Source: Blautia sp. Marseille-P3201T
Lineage (GTDB): Bacteria; Bacillota; Clostridia; Lachnospirales; Lachnospiraceae
NCBI RefSeq assembly: GCF_900120295.1
Contig: NZ_LT635470.1
Coordinates: 620,001 to 684,000, forward strand
Reading direction: 5' to 3'
DNA length: 64,000 nucleotides
The stretch's first letter is position 1. Each line of letters starts with the position of its first letter. The notes beneath the pieces are model-generated. The model saw only the letters and a program-made list of their open reading frames with translations. It did not search any database and was not told the origin of the DNA. Below are positions 52,898 through 61,700 of the stretch, one piece after another. The translations under genes and the position numbers were made by a program.

Positions 52898-53518
52898 ATC
52901 TTCATCATCATCTAAACCATCCGGTTGATAGGAAGGTGCAGGAGCTTCTTCCTGAACCGGAGCTTCATTGCCCTGAACAAGCTGAGGAGATAACTCGGCT
53001 CTGTTCTGGTTGATAACTTCTAAAGAGCCACGAAGTGCCTGAACAAAATCATTATATTTTGCTGCTGCATCTTCTAACATATTGCTGGCAAGCTGTCCCA
53101 TATTTGCCATCATTTCATCTGTATAAGATACTGCGCTTAAACGCAGTGTGTTTGCGTCATTGGTAGCTGCATCAATAATTGCCTGTGCCTGCTGATTTGC
53201 ACTGTTGATTGTTTCATTTGCCTGTGCATAAGCCTGCTGCATAACTTCAGACTCTTTTACCATCTCCTGTACCTGTTTTTTGGTATCTTCAATAATGTTG
53301 TCTGCTTTTGCCTGTGCATCTGCTAAAATCGCATCTTTATTGCTGATAATCTTCTGATATCTTTTAATTTCATCCGGTGTTTTTAAACGAAGCTCTCTTA
53401 ACAGCTCTTCGATTTCCTCTTTATTTACAATAATCTTTGTTGTAGATAACGCCTGATATTTACAACTTTCCACATATTCTTCAATTTCTTCAATAATCTG
53501 TTCAATTCTGCTGCTCAT
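52868..53518 (-). CDS. Coiled-coil protein with acidic C-terminus (clostridial, coaD-linked)
   Basis: 216 residues, no enzyme motif. Residues about 45-150 are predicted helical with a heptad-like pattern (ILADAQAKADNIIEDTKKQV; NETINSANQQAQAIIDAA), resembling V-ATPase subunit H or DivIVA-like stalks. The C-terminus is Pro-rich and then strongly acidic (LDDDEDLDDDFDDFD). Similar genes next to coaD in Lachnospiraceae are often labelled ATPase without evidence. A cytosolic scaffold role is possible. It follows coaD by 3 bases and converges with ylbJ. Confidence 0.78.
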   Translation of the reverse strand: MSSRIEQIIEEIEEYVESCKYQALSTTKIIVNKEEIEELLRELRLKTPDEIKRYQKIISNKDAILADAQAKADNIIEDTKKQVQEMVKESEVMQQAYAQANETINSANQQAQAIIDAATNDANTLRLSAVSYTDEMMANMGQLASNMLEDAAAKYNDFVQALRGSLEVINQNRAELSPQLVQGNEAPVQEEAPAPSYQPDGLDDDEDLDDDFDDFD

Positions 53519-53521
53519 CTT

Positions 53522-54034
53522 TTATTTCTCCTTATTGTATTCTTTTCCCAAATGCCTCTGCCTGTATTTTTCTTCCACCTGTCGTACTACAAAATCCGGT
53601 GCAAAATTTGAAATATCTGCCCCAAAAGACGCTGCCTCCTTCAATGTAGTGGAACTTAAATACGCATACTGAAGGCTGGTAGTCAAAAACATAGTATCCA
53701 CATCAGTTGCCAACACACGGTTTGTCTGAGCCATCTGCAATTCATATTCAAAATCAGTAAAAGCTCTCAAACCACGAATAATTACCTTTGCCTCGCAGCT
53801 TCGTGCAAAATTAACAGATAATCCGTCAAACGCCTGAATTTTTACGTTGGGAATATCCTCTGTTACATTCTCTAATATATTAACACGTTCTTCCACAGAA
53901 AACAACGGACTTTTTGCAGAATTATTCAAAACTCCTACAACAACCTCATCAAATAAGCTTGCTGCCCGTCTTATAATGTCCAAATGACCATAAGTTACCG
54001 GATCAAAACTTCCCGGATAAATTGCTCGTACCAT
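53522..54034 (-). CDS. coaD: Phosphopantetheine adenylyltransferase
   Basis: 170 residues. [19 protein letters not shown] (T/H-x-G-H) at the N-terminus, [16 protein letters not shown] and the C-terminal [11 protein letters not shown]. Fourth step of CoA synthesis. Directly downstream of rsmD (3 bases), the usual Firmicutes pair. Confidence 0.97.
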   Translation of the reverse strand: MVRAIYPGSFDPVTYGHLDIIRRAASLFDEVVVGVLNNSAKSPLFSVEERVNILENVTEDIPNVKIQAFDGLSVNFARSCEAKVIIRGLRAFTDFEYELQMAQTNRVLATDVDTMFLTTSLQYAYLSSTTLKEAASFGADISNFAPDFVVRQVEEKYRQRHLGKEYNKEK

Positions 54035-54037
54035 TTG

Positions 54038-54589
54038 CTATGCCTTTCTAATAAAAATATGCTGGTTTGTCTTGTATCTTTTCACTTTATCAATGAAAAA
54101 TCCCAACTCTTCCAAATAACTGAAATCCGTTTCTAAAGAAGCCTCCACAATAATTCTTGTATCCTCATTTACAAACTTCGCATCTTTTAAATTTTCTAAA
54201 ACTCTCTTTTCCAATTCCTGATTATATGGCGGATCCATGAAGATACAGTCAAAGGGTTCTTCATTTTCCAAAGAAGCAACTGCCTGAAACACATCTCTGC
54301 ACCATACCTCGGCTCTGTCTGCCAATCTGGTGAATTTTAAATTGTCCTCTATTACAGCTGCCGCCTTTTTATTTTTTTCAATAAATATACAAAACTGGGC
54401 GCCTCTGCTCAAAGCTTCAATTCCAATCCCACCGCTTCCAGCAAAAATATCTAAGAAACGACATTCACACAAATAGGGCTGAAGCATATTAAATAATGTT
54501 TCTTTTACTCTATCTGTGGTAGGCCTTGTTTCCAAACCTGCAATCGTCTTTAAAGGCATACTTTTTGCACTTCCTGCAATAACTCTCAT
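54038..54589 (-). CDS. rsmD: 16S rRNA (guanine-966-N2) methyltransferase
   Basis: 183 residues. SAM-binding FLDIFAGSGGIGIEALSRGA and catalytic FMDPPYNQE (D/N-PPY). N-terminal MRVIAGSAKSMPLKT and TRPTTDRVKETLFN are typical. Methylates G966 of 16S rRNA during 30S assembly. Between mgsA and coaD. Confidence 0.96.
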   Translation of the reverse strand: MRVIAGSAKSMPLKTIAGLETRPTTDRVKETLFNMLQPYLCECRFLDIFAGSGGIGIEALSRGAQFCIFIEKNKKAAAVIEDNLKFTRLADRAEVWCRDVFQAVASLENEEPFDCIFMDPPYNQELEKRVLENLKDAKFVNEDTRIIVEASLETDFSYLEELGFFIDKVKRYKTNQHIFIRKA

Positions 54590-54616
54590 AAATTATTTTT
54601 CCTTCTTCAGTATCTT

Positions 54617-55009
54617 TTATCGATTTAAGCGGTAATCCAAATCTCCCTGTTCCAGTCCTAAAATCAAAGACTCCGCAGTTGCAATATTCGTTGCAATAGG
54701 AATATTGTACTGATCACAGCATCCGGAGATTTGATATACATCCGGCTCCGTTGTATCAATCATTGCCGGATTGTAAAAGAAGATTACCATATCAATATCC
54801 CCGCGCTCAATCATTTCTGTAAACTGTTTATCTCCTCCCATACTACCCGGAAGAAATTTATGAACACGTAGATTTGTCACTTCTTCTATTCTACGTCCTG
54901 TAGTCCCTGTTGCATAAATTTCATGTTTTGCTAAAATATTTTTATAAGCAATACAAAAATCCTCAATCAGGGCTTTCTTACTGTTATGCGCTATAATTCC
55001 AACATTCAT
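54617..55009 (-). CDS. mgsA: Methylglyoxal-synthase-like protein with altered active site
   Basis: 130 residues, MGS fold. ATGTTGRRIEEVT, PGSMGGDKQ (Asp60, equal to E. coli Asp71) and PIATNIATAESL are all present. Two conserved acids differ from E. coli MgsA: AHN instead of AHD (Asn9) and FFYNP instead of FFWDP (Asn80, the Asp101 position). MgsA turns dihydroxyacetone phosphate into methylglyoxal, a bypass under phosphate limitation. Whether this form is active is uncertain. First gene of the mgsA-rsmD-coaD group. Confidence 0.85.
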   Translation of the reverse strand: MNVGIIAHNSKKALIEDFCIAYKNILAKHEIYATGTTGRRIEEVTNLRVHKFLPGSMGGDKQFTEMIERGDIDMVIFFYNPAMIDTTEPDVYQISGCCDQYNIPIATNIATAESLILGLEQGDLDYRLNR

Positions 55010-55073
55010 TTACATCAATCCTTATTTCTTTTAATTCAATTAAACCATCTGGTTCTCTTGTATTCCAGAGTCT

Positions 55074-55102
55074 ATTATAGCAAAAGCACCAACTTTTTGC
55101 AA
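55074..55102 (-). promoter_or_regulatory. mgsA operon promoter
   Basis: Minus strand TTGCAA (55102-55097), 17 bp, TATAAT (55079-55074). Confidence 0.85.
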
Positions 55103-55178
55103 TTATTTTTTATCATTTTATACACTTTTTACAAATTTTGTGTATTTTCACAAAAGTATCGACTCTAAACTCTAAATC

Positions 55179-55208
55179 TGAGTATTCATTGTAATACAAT
55201 TCACATAA
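55179..55208 (+). promoter_or_regulatory. Putative sigma-G promoter of the SASP gene
   Basis: TGAGTA (55179-55184), 17-bp spacer, CACATAA (55202-55208), close to the sigma-G pattern TGAATA-N17-CATACTA. Fits forespore expression of SASPs. Confidence 0.65.
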
Positions 55209-55303
55209 TTTGTCAAAACTTGAAAGAACTTCTAGTGTAAAAATTTTTTTAAATCACATAATAGCATTGTAACACAAAATAAATTCCAAAGGAGGAAATT
55301 AAA

Positions 55304-55531
55304 ATGTCTAACAATAATTCTTCAAACAAAGCAGTTGTACCAGAAGCAAAAGGAGCATTAAATCGTTTCAAATATGAAGTTGCAAACGAATTAGGTGTAC
55401 CTCTTACAGATGGTTACAATGGTAACTTAACATCCAAACAGAATGGTTCTGTTGGTGGATATATGGTTAAAAAAATGATTGAGGCACAGGAACGTCAGAT
55501 GTCCGGAAACGGAAGCACACAGCAGTTCTAA
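55304..55531 (+). CDS. Alpha/beta-type small acid-soluble spore protein
   Basis: 75 residues. Conserved SASP segments: RFKYEVANELGVPL, which contains the GPR protease cleavage region, and NGSVGGYMVKKMIEAQERQ near the C-terminus. It coats and protects DNA in dormant spores. AAAGGAGG precedes the ATG. Monocistronic with its own terminator and a sigma-G-like promoter. Direct evidence that the organism forms endospores. Confidence 0.95.
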   Translation: MSNNNSSNKAVVPEAKGALNRFKYEVANELGVPLTDGYNGNLTSKQNGSVGGYMVKKMIEAQERQMSGNGSTQQF

Positions 55532-55563
55532 TATACGAAGTCATTCGTAAAATTTAACAAAGG

Positions 55564-55617
55564 AAGGGATTTTCTTCTGCTTATTTTACAAAATAAAAAG
55601 AAGGAAGTCCCTTTTTC
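55564..55617. terminator. Terminator after the SASP gene
   Basis: AAGGGATTTTCTTCT (55564-55578) and AGAAGGAAGTCCCTT (55599-55613) form a long stem with one mismatch, T-run on the plus strand. Also lies just past recG. Confidence 0.82.
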
Positions 55618-55622
55618 TTATT

Positions 55623-57680
55623 TCATATCCCCGGCATTTCCATTCTTTCTTTGCCATAAGAGAAAAGCCTGTCCCTTAACCGTTCATGCTGAGGCAGGGA
55701 TAAATCCGGGTCTAAAGTTAAAATCGCCCCCGCCGCTTCACTGGCCTCTTTTAAAATCTCTGCATCCTGATAAACATCTGCAATTTTAAATTCCATCAAG
55801 CCGCTTTGACGGATACCAAAGAAGTCTCCCGGACCTCGCAATCGTAAATCTTCCCCTGCAATCTGAAATCCATCGTTGGACTTTACCAGAATTTCCAATC
55901 TCTCTTTTGTCTCCGTATCCTGTCCTCCCTGTACAAAAATACAGTAAGACTGATATTCTCCTCGTCCTACCCTTCCTCTTAACTGATGAAGCTGGGCAAG
56001 TCCAAAACGCTCTGCATTTTCTACCATCATCACAGTAGCATTAGGCACATTGACTCCTACTTCAATGACAGTTGTAGATACCAGCACCTGTATTTTATTT
56101 GCTGCAAAATCTTCCATAATTTTATTCTTTTCTGCTGCTTTCATTCTTCCATGAAGATAAGCAACAGAGATATCAGAGGGCAGAGCCTCCCTTAAAATTT
56201 GCGTGTAATCAATGACGTTCTCCGCATCCAGCCCTTCGCTTTCCTCTACCATAGGGCAGATGACATACACCTGTCGTCCTTCTTCCACCTGCTTTTGAAT
56301 AAAGTGATAGGCTCTTGGACGATAAGAGGTATCTACCACGCAATTTTTAATGGGCAGTCGTTTTGCAGGAAGCTCGTCCATCACAGAAATATCCAAATCT
56401 CCATAAAGGATAATCGCCAATGTCCTTGGAATAGGTGTAGCGCTCATAACCAGTACATGAGGCTTCGTGCCTTTTTTTGATAAATCTTCTCTTTGATTAA
56501 CTCCAAAACGATGCTGCTCATCTGTAATTACCAAAGCCAGATTATCGTATTCCACCTTTTCCTGTATCAATGCATGCGTTCCGATAATGAGCTTTACCTC
56601 CCCTGAGGCAATCTGGGCATATCTCTCCCTTTTTTCCTTTGCTGTATTAGATCCGGTAAGGAGAACAGCTTTTAACGGCAAATTATGCTGCTCCAACAAT
56701 TTTTCCATTTCCGTATAATGCTGTTTTGCAAGAACCTCTGTAGGAACCATAAGCGCCGCCTGATATCCATTAAAAGCAGCAAGCAGCATTGCCAAAAATG
56801 CGATAATGGTCTTTCCACTTCCTACATCTCCCTGTACCAGTCTGGACATCAAAGTATGCCCTGTCATATCTTTTTCAATTTCATTCCACACTCGCTTTTG
56901 TGCATTCGTCAATGGATAAGGCAGTCCCTCAATCACATTTTCTGTTTCCCACACAGGCTTTATCTGAAAAGAGTTAAGGGTATCCTGGGTCTTTTCTTTC
57001 ATCATTCGAACAGAAAGAATAAAAAGTAAAAATTCATCAAAGACTAATCTATGATGTCCCAGAAGTAAATCTTTCTTATCTCTTGGAAAATGAATATGTG
57101 AAACTGCATAGTTATATTCTGCCAACTGGTAATAGTTTCTATACTCCTCCGGCAGATATTCCTGCACAATTTCTTTGTTTTCTAAAATCCGGTGCATGGT
57201 TTTTACCATAAATTTATTGGTTAATCCCTTGGTCAGTCCATAAATAGGATACAAGCTGTGAAGCAGCGTCTGGTAATCCTCTCTTCCAAAAATTTCCGGC
57301 TGTTCCATTGTCCTGCGTCCGTTTTTCTCTGTTACCATTCCTCTGAAAATATAAATTCCACCAGACTGCAAAGTATTGCGTAAAAAAGGCATGTTATACC
57401 AGGTAAGCTGTAAAAAAGAATTCTCGTCTTTTAAAGTAGCCGTTACTACAGTAAGTCTGCCTGTATTTCTCATTCCTACTTTTCCTGTAATTCTCCCAAT
57501 AACCGCATACTTTTTCCCTTCTGATACCTCAGAAACTCCTACTGGTTCTGTATATTCATCATATTCCCTGGGATAATATCTGAGAAAGTCCCCCACTGTG
57601 GTAATTCCCAATTTTGTCAGAAGCTTTTCTGTTTTTTCTCCAATCCCTTTTATCGTCCGGATACTTTCCTGTTCCCTCAT
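55623..57680 (-). CDS. recG: ATP-dependent DNA helicase RecG
   Basis: 685 residues. N-terminal wedge/OB domain (TIKGIGEKTEKLLTKLGI, then AVIGRITGKVG), helicase motifs I GDVGSGKTIIA, Ia, II DEQHRFG, III MSATPIPRTL, V STTVIEVGVNVP, VI QLRGRVGRG. Reverses stalled forks and migrates Holliday junctions. ATG 57680 (MREQESIR) is preferred over an upstream GTG. Third gene of the yloU-yloV-recG series. Confidence 0.97.
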   Translation of the reverse strand: MREQESIRTIKGIGEKTEKLLTKLGITTVGDFLRYYPREYDEYTEPVGVSEVSEGKKYAVIGRITGKVGMRNTGRLTVVTATLKDENSFLQLTWYNMPFLRNTLQSGGIYIFRGMVTEKNGRRTMEQPEIFGREDYQTLLHSLYPIYGLTKGLTNKFMVKTMHRILENKEIVQEYLPEEYRNYYQLAEYNYAVSHIHFPRDKKDLLLGHHRLVFDEFLLFILSVRMMKEKTQDTLNSFQIKPVWETENVIEGLPYPLTNAQKRVWNEIEKDMTGHTLMSRLVQGDVGSGKTIIAFLAMLLAAFNGYQAALMVPTEVLAKQHYTEMEKLLEQHNLPLKAVLLTGSNTAKEKRERYAQIASGEVKLIIGTHALIQEKVEYDNLALVITDEQHRFGVNQREDLSKKGTKPHVLVMSATPIPRTLAIILYGDLDISVMDELPAKRLPIKNCVVDTSYRPRAYHFIQKQVEEGRQVYVICPMVEESEGLDAENVIDYTQILREALPSDISVAYLHGRMKAAEKNKIMEDFAANKIQVLVSTTVIEVGVNVPNATVMMVENAERFGLAQLHQLRGRVGRGEYQSYCIFVQGGQDTETKERLEILVKSNDGFQIAGEDLRLRGPGDFFGIRQSGLMEFKIADVYQDAEILKEASEAAGAILTLDPDLSLPQHERLRDRLFSYGKERMEMPGI

Positions 57681-57760
57681 TTTAAAAATCCTCACAAAAA
57701 AGAAGCAGTCAAGGCTATCGCATAAAGTGCAACAACCCCAACAGCTCCTCTGTTCATCTC

Positions 57761-59410
57761 TTATTCTACAGAAACTACGTAGTAATAAATCGGCTGTCCG
57801 CCCTGATTGATTTCCACATCAAAGTCAGGATATAATTTCTCAAGACGCTCACATAACGCTTCAGCATCTTCCTCTGTAACATCAGCGCCATAATAAATGC
57901 TGATAATTTCTGTATCTTCATCTACCATCTCTTTCAGAGTTTCTACTGTAATGTCTTCGATACCCTGTCCAACTGCTAAAATCCCTTTGTCGCCAATACC
58001 CATGATATCGCCCTGACGAATTTCTTTGTCGTCAATCTTTGTATCACGTACTGCATAAGTTATCTGACCGGTTTTTACATGTGTCATGGCTTCTAACATT
58101 TCCTCTGTATTTTGTTCTACAGTCTTATCCGGTACATAAGAAATCAACGCTGTAATACCCTGAGGAATAGTCTTTGTAGGAATAACAATAATGTTTTTAT
58201 CCTCTGTCAAATCTCTTGCCTGATTTGCAGCCAGAATAATATTTTTATTATTCGGGAAAATAAATATATTTTTTGCATTTACATGAGAAATTGCCTGAAG
58301 CACATCTTCCGTACTTGGGTTCATTGTCTGTCCGCCTTCAATGAGATAATCTGCTCCCAGTTCACGGAAAATTTCTCCCATACCTTCGCCTACAGATACG
58401 GAAATAAATCCAACTTCTTTTTCCGGTTCTGCTTTTGCCTGATTTGCAGCTACTTTCTCAGCATCTTTAATTAAACGTTCATGGTGTTCTAAACGCATAT
58501 TATCAATTTTCATGTTGGAAAGCTGTCCGTAAGTCAAAGCTTTCTGAATTGCGTCACCAGGCGCATTGGTATGTACATGCACCTTTACAATTTCATCATC
58601 TGCCACTACTACCAAAGAATCACCAATGGATAACAGATATTCTTTAAAAGCTTTTTCTTCTTTTTCAGGGAATTCTTTTTCCAGCATAATAATAAATTCT
58701 GTACAATAACCAAATTTAATATCACTTTCTTCTGCGGACATTGGCTTACTCATCACTGCGTGAGCCGGCTTTTCGAAATTCATATCGATTTCTTTGCCCA
58801 TATACCCATCAAAAGCACCCTTTAAGACTTCCAAAAGTCCCTGTCCGCCAGAGTCTACAACCCCTGCTTCTTTTAAAACAGGAAGCATTTCCGGAGTTCT
58901 TGAAAGAACTGCCTCTGCTTCTGCAATTACATCTGCAAAAAATGTTTCCAGATTTTCACTGTCCTCTGCAATTTCCAGAGCTTTTACTGCCGCTCCTTTT
59001 GCCACAGTTAAAATCGTACCTTCTTTTGGCTTCATAACTGCTTTATAAGCAGTTTCCACACCTTTCTCAAAAGCTCTTGCAAATGCCATGGCATCTACAT
59101 GTTCGTGATGTTCAATTGATTTCGTAAATCCTCTTAAAAGCTGTGAAAGAATAACACCGGAGTTTCCTCTTGCTCCTCTTAAAGAACCGGAAGATATTGC
59201 TTTCGCCAGAGTTTTCATAGTAGGATCTGATAATGCACTTACCTCAGACGCTGCCGCCATAATAGTCAGTGTCATGTTGGTTCCTGTATCGCCATCCGGC
59301 ACAGGGAAAACATTTAATTCATTTATCCACTCTTTCTTTGCCTCCAGATTTTTTGCTCCGGAAAGGAACATCCGGCCAAGCATTTTCGCATCAACGGTAT
59401 TGGTATTCAA
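57761..59410 (-). CDS. yloV: DAK2/DegV-linked protein YloV (FakA-like)
   Basis: 549 residues. N-terminal DAK2 (DhaL) kinase-like domain with PVPDGDTGTNMTLT (metal-binding Asp residues) and GARGNSGVILSQLLRGF, middle domain, and C-terminal DegV-related part. The closest characterised protein, FakA, phosphorylates exogenous fatty acids bound by FakB. No FakB gene is in the window. Follows yloU by 17 bases, as in many Firmicutes. Confidence 0.93.
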   Translation of the reverse strand: MNTNTVDAKMLGRMFLSGAKNLEAKKEWINELNVFPVPDGDTGTNMTLTIMAAASEVSALSDPTMKTLAKAISSGSLRGARGNSGVILSQLLRGFTKSIEHHEHVDAMAFARAFEKGVETAYKAVMKPKEGTILTVAKGAAVKALEIAEDSENLETFFADVIAEAEAVLSRTPEMLPVLKEAGVVDSGGQGLLEVLKGAFDGYMGKEIDMNFEKPAHAVMSKPMSAEESDIKFGYCTEFIIMLEKEFPEKEEKAFKEYLLSIGDSLVVVADDEIVKVHVHTNAPGDAIQKALTYGQLSNMKIDNMRLEHHERLIKDAEKVAANQAKAEPEKEVGFISVSVGEGMGEIFRELGADYLIEGGQTMNPSTEDVLQAISHVNAKNIFIFPNNKNIILAANQARDLTEDKNIIVIPTKTIPQGITALISYVPDKTVEQNTEEMLEAMTHVKTGQITYAVRDTKIDDKEIRQGDIMGIGDKGILAVGQGIEDITVETLKEMVDEDTEIISIYYGADVTEEDAEALCERLEKLYPDFDVEINQGGQPIYYYVVSVE

Positions 59411-59427
59411 AACAAGTTTCCTCCTTA

Positions 59428-59784
59428 TTAATCAATTACTCTTACGCCTTCTACAAGGATATTTATTTTCTCAATAGTCAAGCCTGTAAATTCTTCTACT
59501 TTGTATTTTACATTGCTGATTAAATTATCAGCCATAGCAGAAATACTTACCCCGTAAGCCACAATAACGTGAAACTCCAGCGTAATCTTATTATCTGCAA
59601 TCATGACATTAATGCCGTGTTTCAGGCTGTCTTTCTTTAACAGCTTTACAAGGCCATCTTTCATACTTACAGCAGCCATGCCCACAATTCCAAAACATTC
59701 CACTGCTACGCTGCCTGCATAAGTTGCAATTACATCAGTATCAATTGTAATTTTTCCTAATCCTGTATCAACAAATCCATTCAT
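59428..59784 (-). CDS. yloU: Asp23/Gls24 family protein YloU
   Basis: 118 residues. Asp23 domain: GLGKITIDTDVIATYAGSVA, ECFGIVGMAAVSMKDGL, ITLEFHVIVAYGVSISA and the C-terminal EKINILVEGVRVID. Small cytosolic or membrane-associated protein linked to envelope stress and, by gene order, to YloV. Divergent from rpmB, the common Firmicutes arrangement. Confidence 0.95.
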   Translation of the reverse strand: MNGFVDTGLGKITIDTDVIATYAGSVAVECFGIVGMAAVSMKDGLVKLLKKDSLKHGINVMIADNKITLEFHVIVAYGVSISAMADNLISNVKYKVEEFTGLTIEKINILVEGVRVID

Positions 59785-59874
59785 GCACGGATACCTCCAT
59801 ACTTTTTTATATATGCTATTCTAACATATCTTTTCCAAAAACGAAATAATAATTTAATTTTTTTATAATTTTAC

Positions 59875-59903
59875 TTGCAAAAACAAATATCATCTGCTAA
59901 AAT
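59875..59903 (+). promoter_or_regulatory. rpmB promoter
   Basis: TTGCAA (59875-59880), 17 bp, TAAAAT (59898-59903); start expected near 59910 and AAGGAGG precedes the ATG at 59960. Confidence 0.82.
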
Positions 59904-59959
59904 AAGCTATGTTGTGAGTTTGTTATACAGACTTATTATATTTCTAAGGAGGTGCTACC

Positions 59960-60148
59960 ATGGCAAAGTGCGCAATTTGTGAAAAAGGTGCTCATTTCGG
60001 AAACAACGTGAGCCATTCTCATAGAAGATCAAACAAAATGTGGAAATCCAACATTAAATCTGTAAGAGTTAAAGCAGAAGGCGGAAACGCAAAAAAAATG
60101 TATGTTTGTACTTCCTGCTTACGAAGCGGTAAAGTTGAAAGAGCTTAA
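59960..60148 (+). CDS. rpmB: 50S ribosomal protein L28
   Basis: 62 residues, standard length. MAKCAICEKGAHFGNNVSHS with SHRRSNKMWKSN and the C-terminal CTSCLRSGKVERA. Keeps the four cysteines of the zinc-ribbon form (C-x2-C near the N-terminus and C-x2-C near the C-terminus). Monocistronic with its own terminator. Confidence 0.97.
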   Translation: MAKCAICEKGAHFGNNVSHSHRRSNKMWKSNIKSVRVKAEGGNAKKMYVCTSCLRSGKVERA

Positions 60149-60166
60149 TTACTGATTGACACATCA

Positions 60167-60201
60167 ACAGACCTTGTCCTATTGACAAGGTCTGTTTTTT
60201 A
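60167..60201 (+). terminator. rpmB terminator
   Basis: ACAGACCTTGTC (60167-60178) pairs perfectly with GACAAGGTCTGT (60184-60195), 5-nt loop, T-run. Confidence 0.92.
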
Positions 60202-60213
60202 TTTCATAGGAAA

Positions 60214-60357
60214 TTATAAACAACTGCAAAACAAATTATACCCCACCAGCAAACATAAAACTGCAATAATTATCATAAAAAGAGATTTAGGGAAAATAAG
60301 TGCCAAAAATAATCCAATCCCGATTCCGAATAAAAATAGTCCGCATACACGACTCAT
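60214..60357 (-). CDS. Small hydrophobic membrane protein, 47 residues
   Basis: Not recognised. Minus-strand frame from ATG 60357 to TAA 60214: a short MSRVCG head and two hydrophobic segments (about 7-21 and 26-43) separated by FPKS, ending in NLFCSCL. GAGGAAGG lies 7 bases before the ATG. It follows gerW by 77 bases. The start, ribosome site and two-helix hairpin layout make it a believable gene. It could be a sporulation-associated or regulatory small membrane protein; this is a guess from its neighbours. Confidence 0.6.
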   Translation of the reverse strand: MSRVCGLFLFGIGIGLFLALIFPKSLFMIIIAVLCLLVGYNLFCSCL

Positions 60358-60434
60358 CTCTTTTCCTTCCTCTTTTCTCTTTATTATAGTATATGCAAAA
60401 AGCCGCTGCAGATTACCTGCAGCAGCTCTTCCTT

Positions 60435-60818
60435 TTATTCTTCCTCTGTGGAAGGATTGGCCTTTTCTGTTTCCTGTTCTTTTTTCCCTTCTGAAAATTT
60501 ATTCAGAAAGTCCGGAACCATATCAAGAATTTTTGTAAGGCCATCCTGATTTTTAATATTTACCAATTTTGTCATACCGTTAGAAATCACCAGCACAGCA
60601 CTTGGAGAGACTTTTCCTCCCATTCCGCCTCCGCCATTATTCTTTTTTTCACCGGAAAAAGCACCGGCACCCACTGCAAAAGAAACATCTACCAATGGAA
60701 GTATAATTGTTTCACCTACGGTAATTGCCTCTCCTACTACAGTTTTTGTAGTAATAAAGCTATCCATTCCTTTAAACAATGATTCTACCGTTGTCTGAAA
60801 ATTATTTTCTGAAGCCAT
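60435..60818 (-). CDS. gerW: GerW-family sporulation protein (YtfJ)
   Basis: 127 residues. YtfJ/GerW signature: VGEAITVGETIILPLVDVSF, a glycine-rich loop (NNGGGGMGGKVSPSAVLVI) and a charged, Glu-rich tail. Required for proper spore germination in Bacillus. Preceded by a DUF2953 gene (the ytfI partner), the normal order. Start ATG 60818 follows AAGGAGG. Confidence 0.93.
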   Translation of the reverse strand: MASENNFQTTVESLFKGMDSFITTKTVVGEAITVGETIILPLVDVSFAVGAGAFSGEKKNNGGGGMGGKVSPSAVLVISNGMTKLVNIKNQDGLTKILDMVPDFLNKFSEGKKEQETEKANPSTEEE

Positions 60819-60832
60819 ATCCTGTTTCCTCC

Positions 60833-61696
60833 TTAAAGATACTTAAATTTTTTTATAATAAAACGAATATCTCTGTTTTGAAATGCACGCCATGCAAGAA
60901 GCGCAAAGTATATTCCATAAATCCTGCCTCGAAAAGACACTTCTCCTTCTAAAATCTTTTTTTCAAAAAAGGGCTCTATTGTAAAATATTCCCCATACAG
61001 CGGATAAAATACACCGGCAGCCGCCAGAATTTCGCCTGTCAGACAGGGATCTTCCATTCCAAACCGAATATTCCCTTTTAGCTTTCCAGGTTTTATATGA
61101 AAAATCAAAGCCTTTATTTCCTTTATTAACCATATTTTTGTCCGTCTGACTTGTTCTGATTTCAAAAGTTTCTTTATTTTTTTTATCTTATCATAAGTTC
61201 TTCTTAATGTTAACCAAAAATTCTGAAAAGACTCTCTTAATCTTTTTCCTTTGATTTTCTTTTTTGAGGAAGATGCTTTTTCCGCCTCTCTTATTTCCTT
61301 TTGAATGGCTTCTTTTGCTCCCTGCCCTGTATATTCCCTTCTTTCAATATCCTGTCCGTTTTCCTGTACTGCAGTAAGCTCTTTCGTCTGCTTCTTTTCC
61401 TTTTTTTTCCCTGTTCGCTTTTTAAAAATACCTTTTAAACGTTCTACAGGAATACCCATCAGCCGCATGGAATAATGTATCCCTTCCTCATACCATATTT
61501 TTAAGGAAATCCCATGAAACAGCCAGGAAATTTTCAAATTTCCTTTCATACTGTCCTGATTTTTCTCCCCAGCTCCCTGATAAACAACAGGGCAAAAAAG
61601 CAGACAGCACACTGCCAATAACAAAATTCCTAAAAGAATTTCCAGAAGAATACCTGCTATTTTTAAAATTCCTAACAAAATATGTAGCACCGCCAT
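60833..61696 (-). CDS. DUF2953-domain membrane protein (YtfI-like)
   Basis: 287 residues. One N-terminal membrane segment (about 5-35; a run of Leu and Ile), a long basic and low-complexity linker (about 85-150, KKRTGKKKEKKQTK), then the DUF2953 domain with IRFGMEDPCLTGEILAAAG. Found beside gerW in spore formers. The role is unknown, presumed sporulation-related by partner. Unusually basic middle part may contact nucleic acid or the membrane surface. Confidence 0.85.
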   Translation of the reverse strand: MAVLHILLGILKIAGILLEILLGILLLAVCCLLFCPVVYQGAGEKNQDSMKGNLKISWLFHGISLKIWYEEGIHYSMRLMGIPVERLKGIFKKRTGKKKEKKQTKELTAVQENGQDIERREYTGQGAKEAIQKEIREAEKASSSKKKIKGKRLRESFQNFWLTLRRTYDKIKKIKKLLKSEQVRRTKIWLIKEIKALIFHIKPGKLKGNIRFGMEDPCLTGEILAAAGVFYPLYGEYFTIEPFFEKKILEGEVSFRGRIYGIYFALLAWRAFQNRDIRFIIKKFKYL

Positions 61697-61700
61697 TCTC

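Noticed and set aside
60182-60538. 118-codon plus-strand frame after rpmB
   Set aside because: It starts in the rpmB terminator and runs antisense to the small membrane protein and gerW; no ribosome site.
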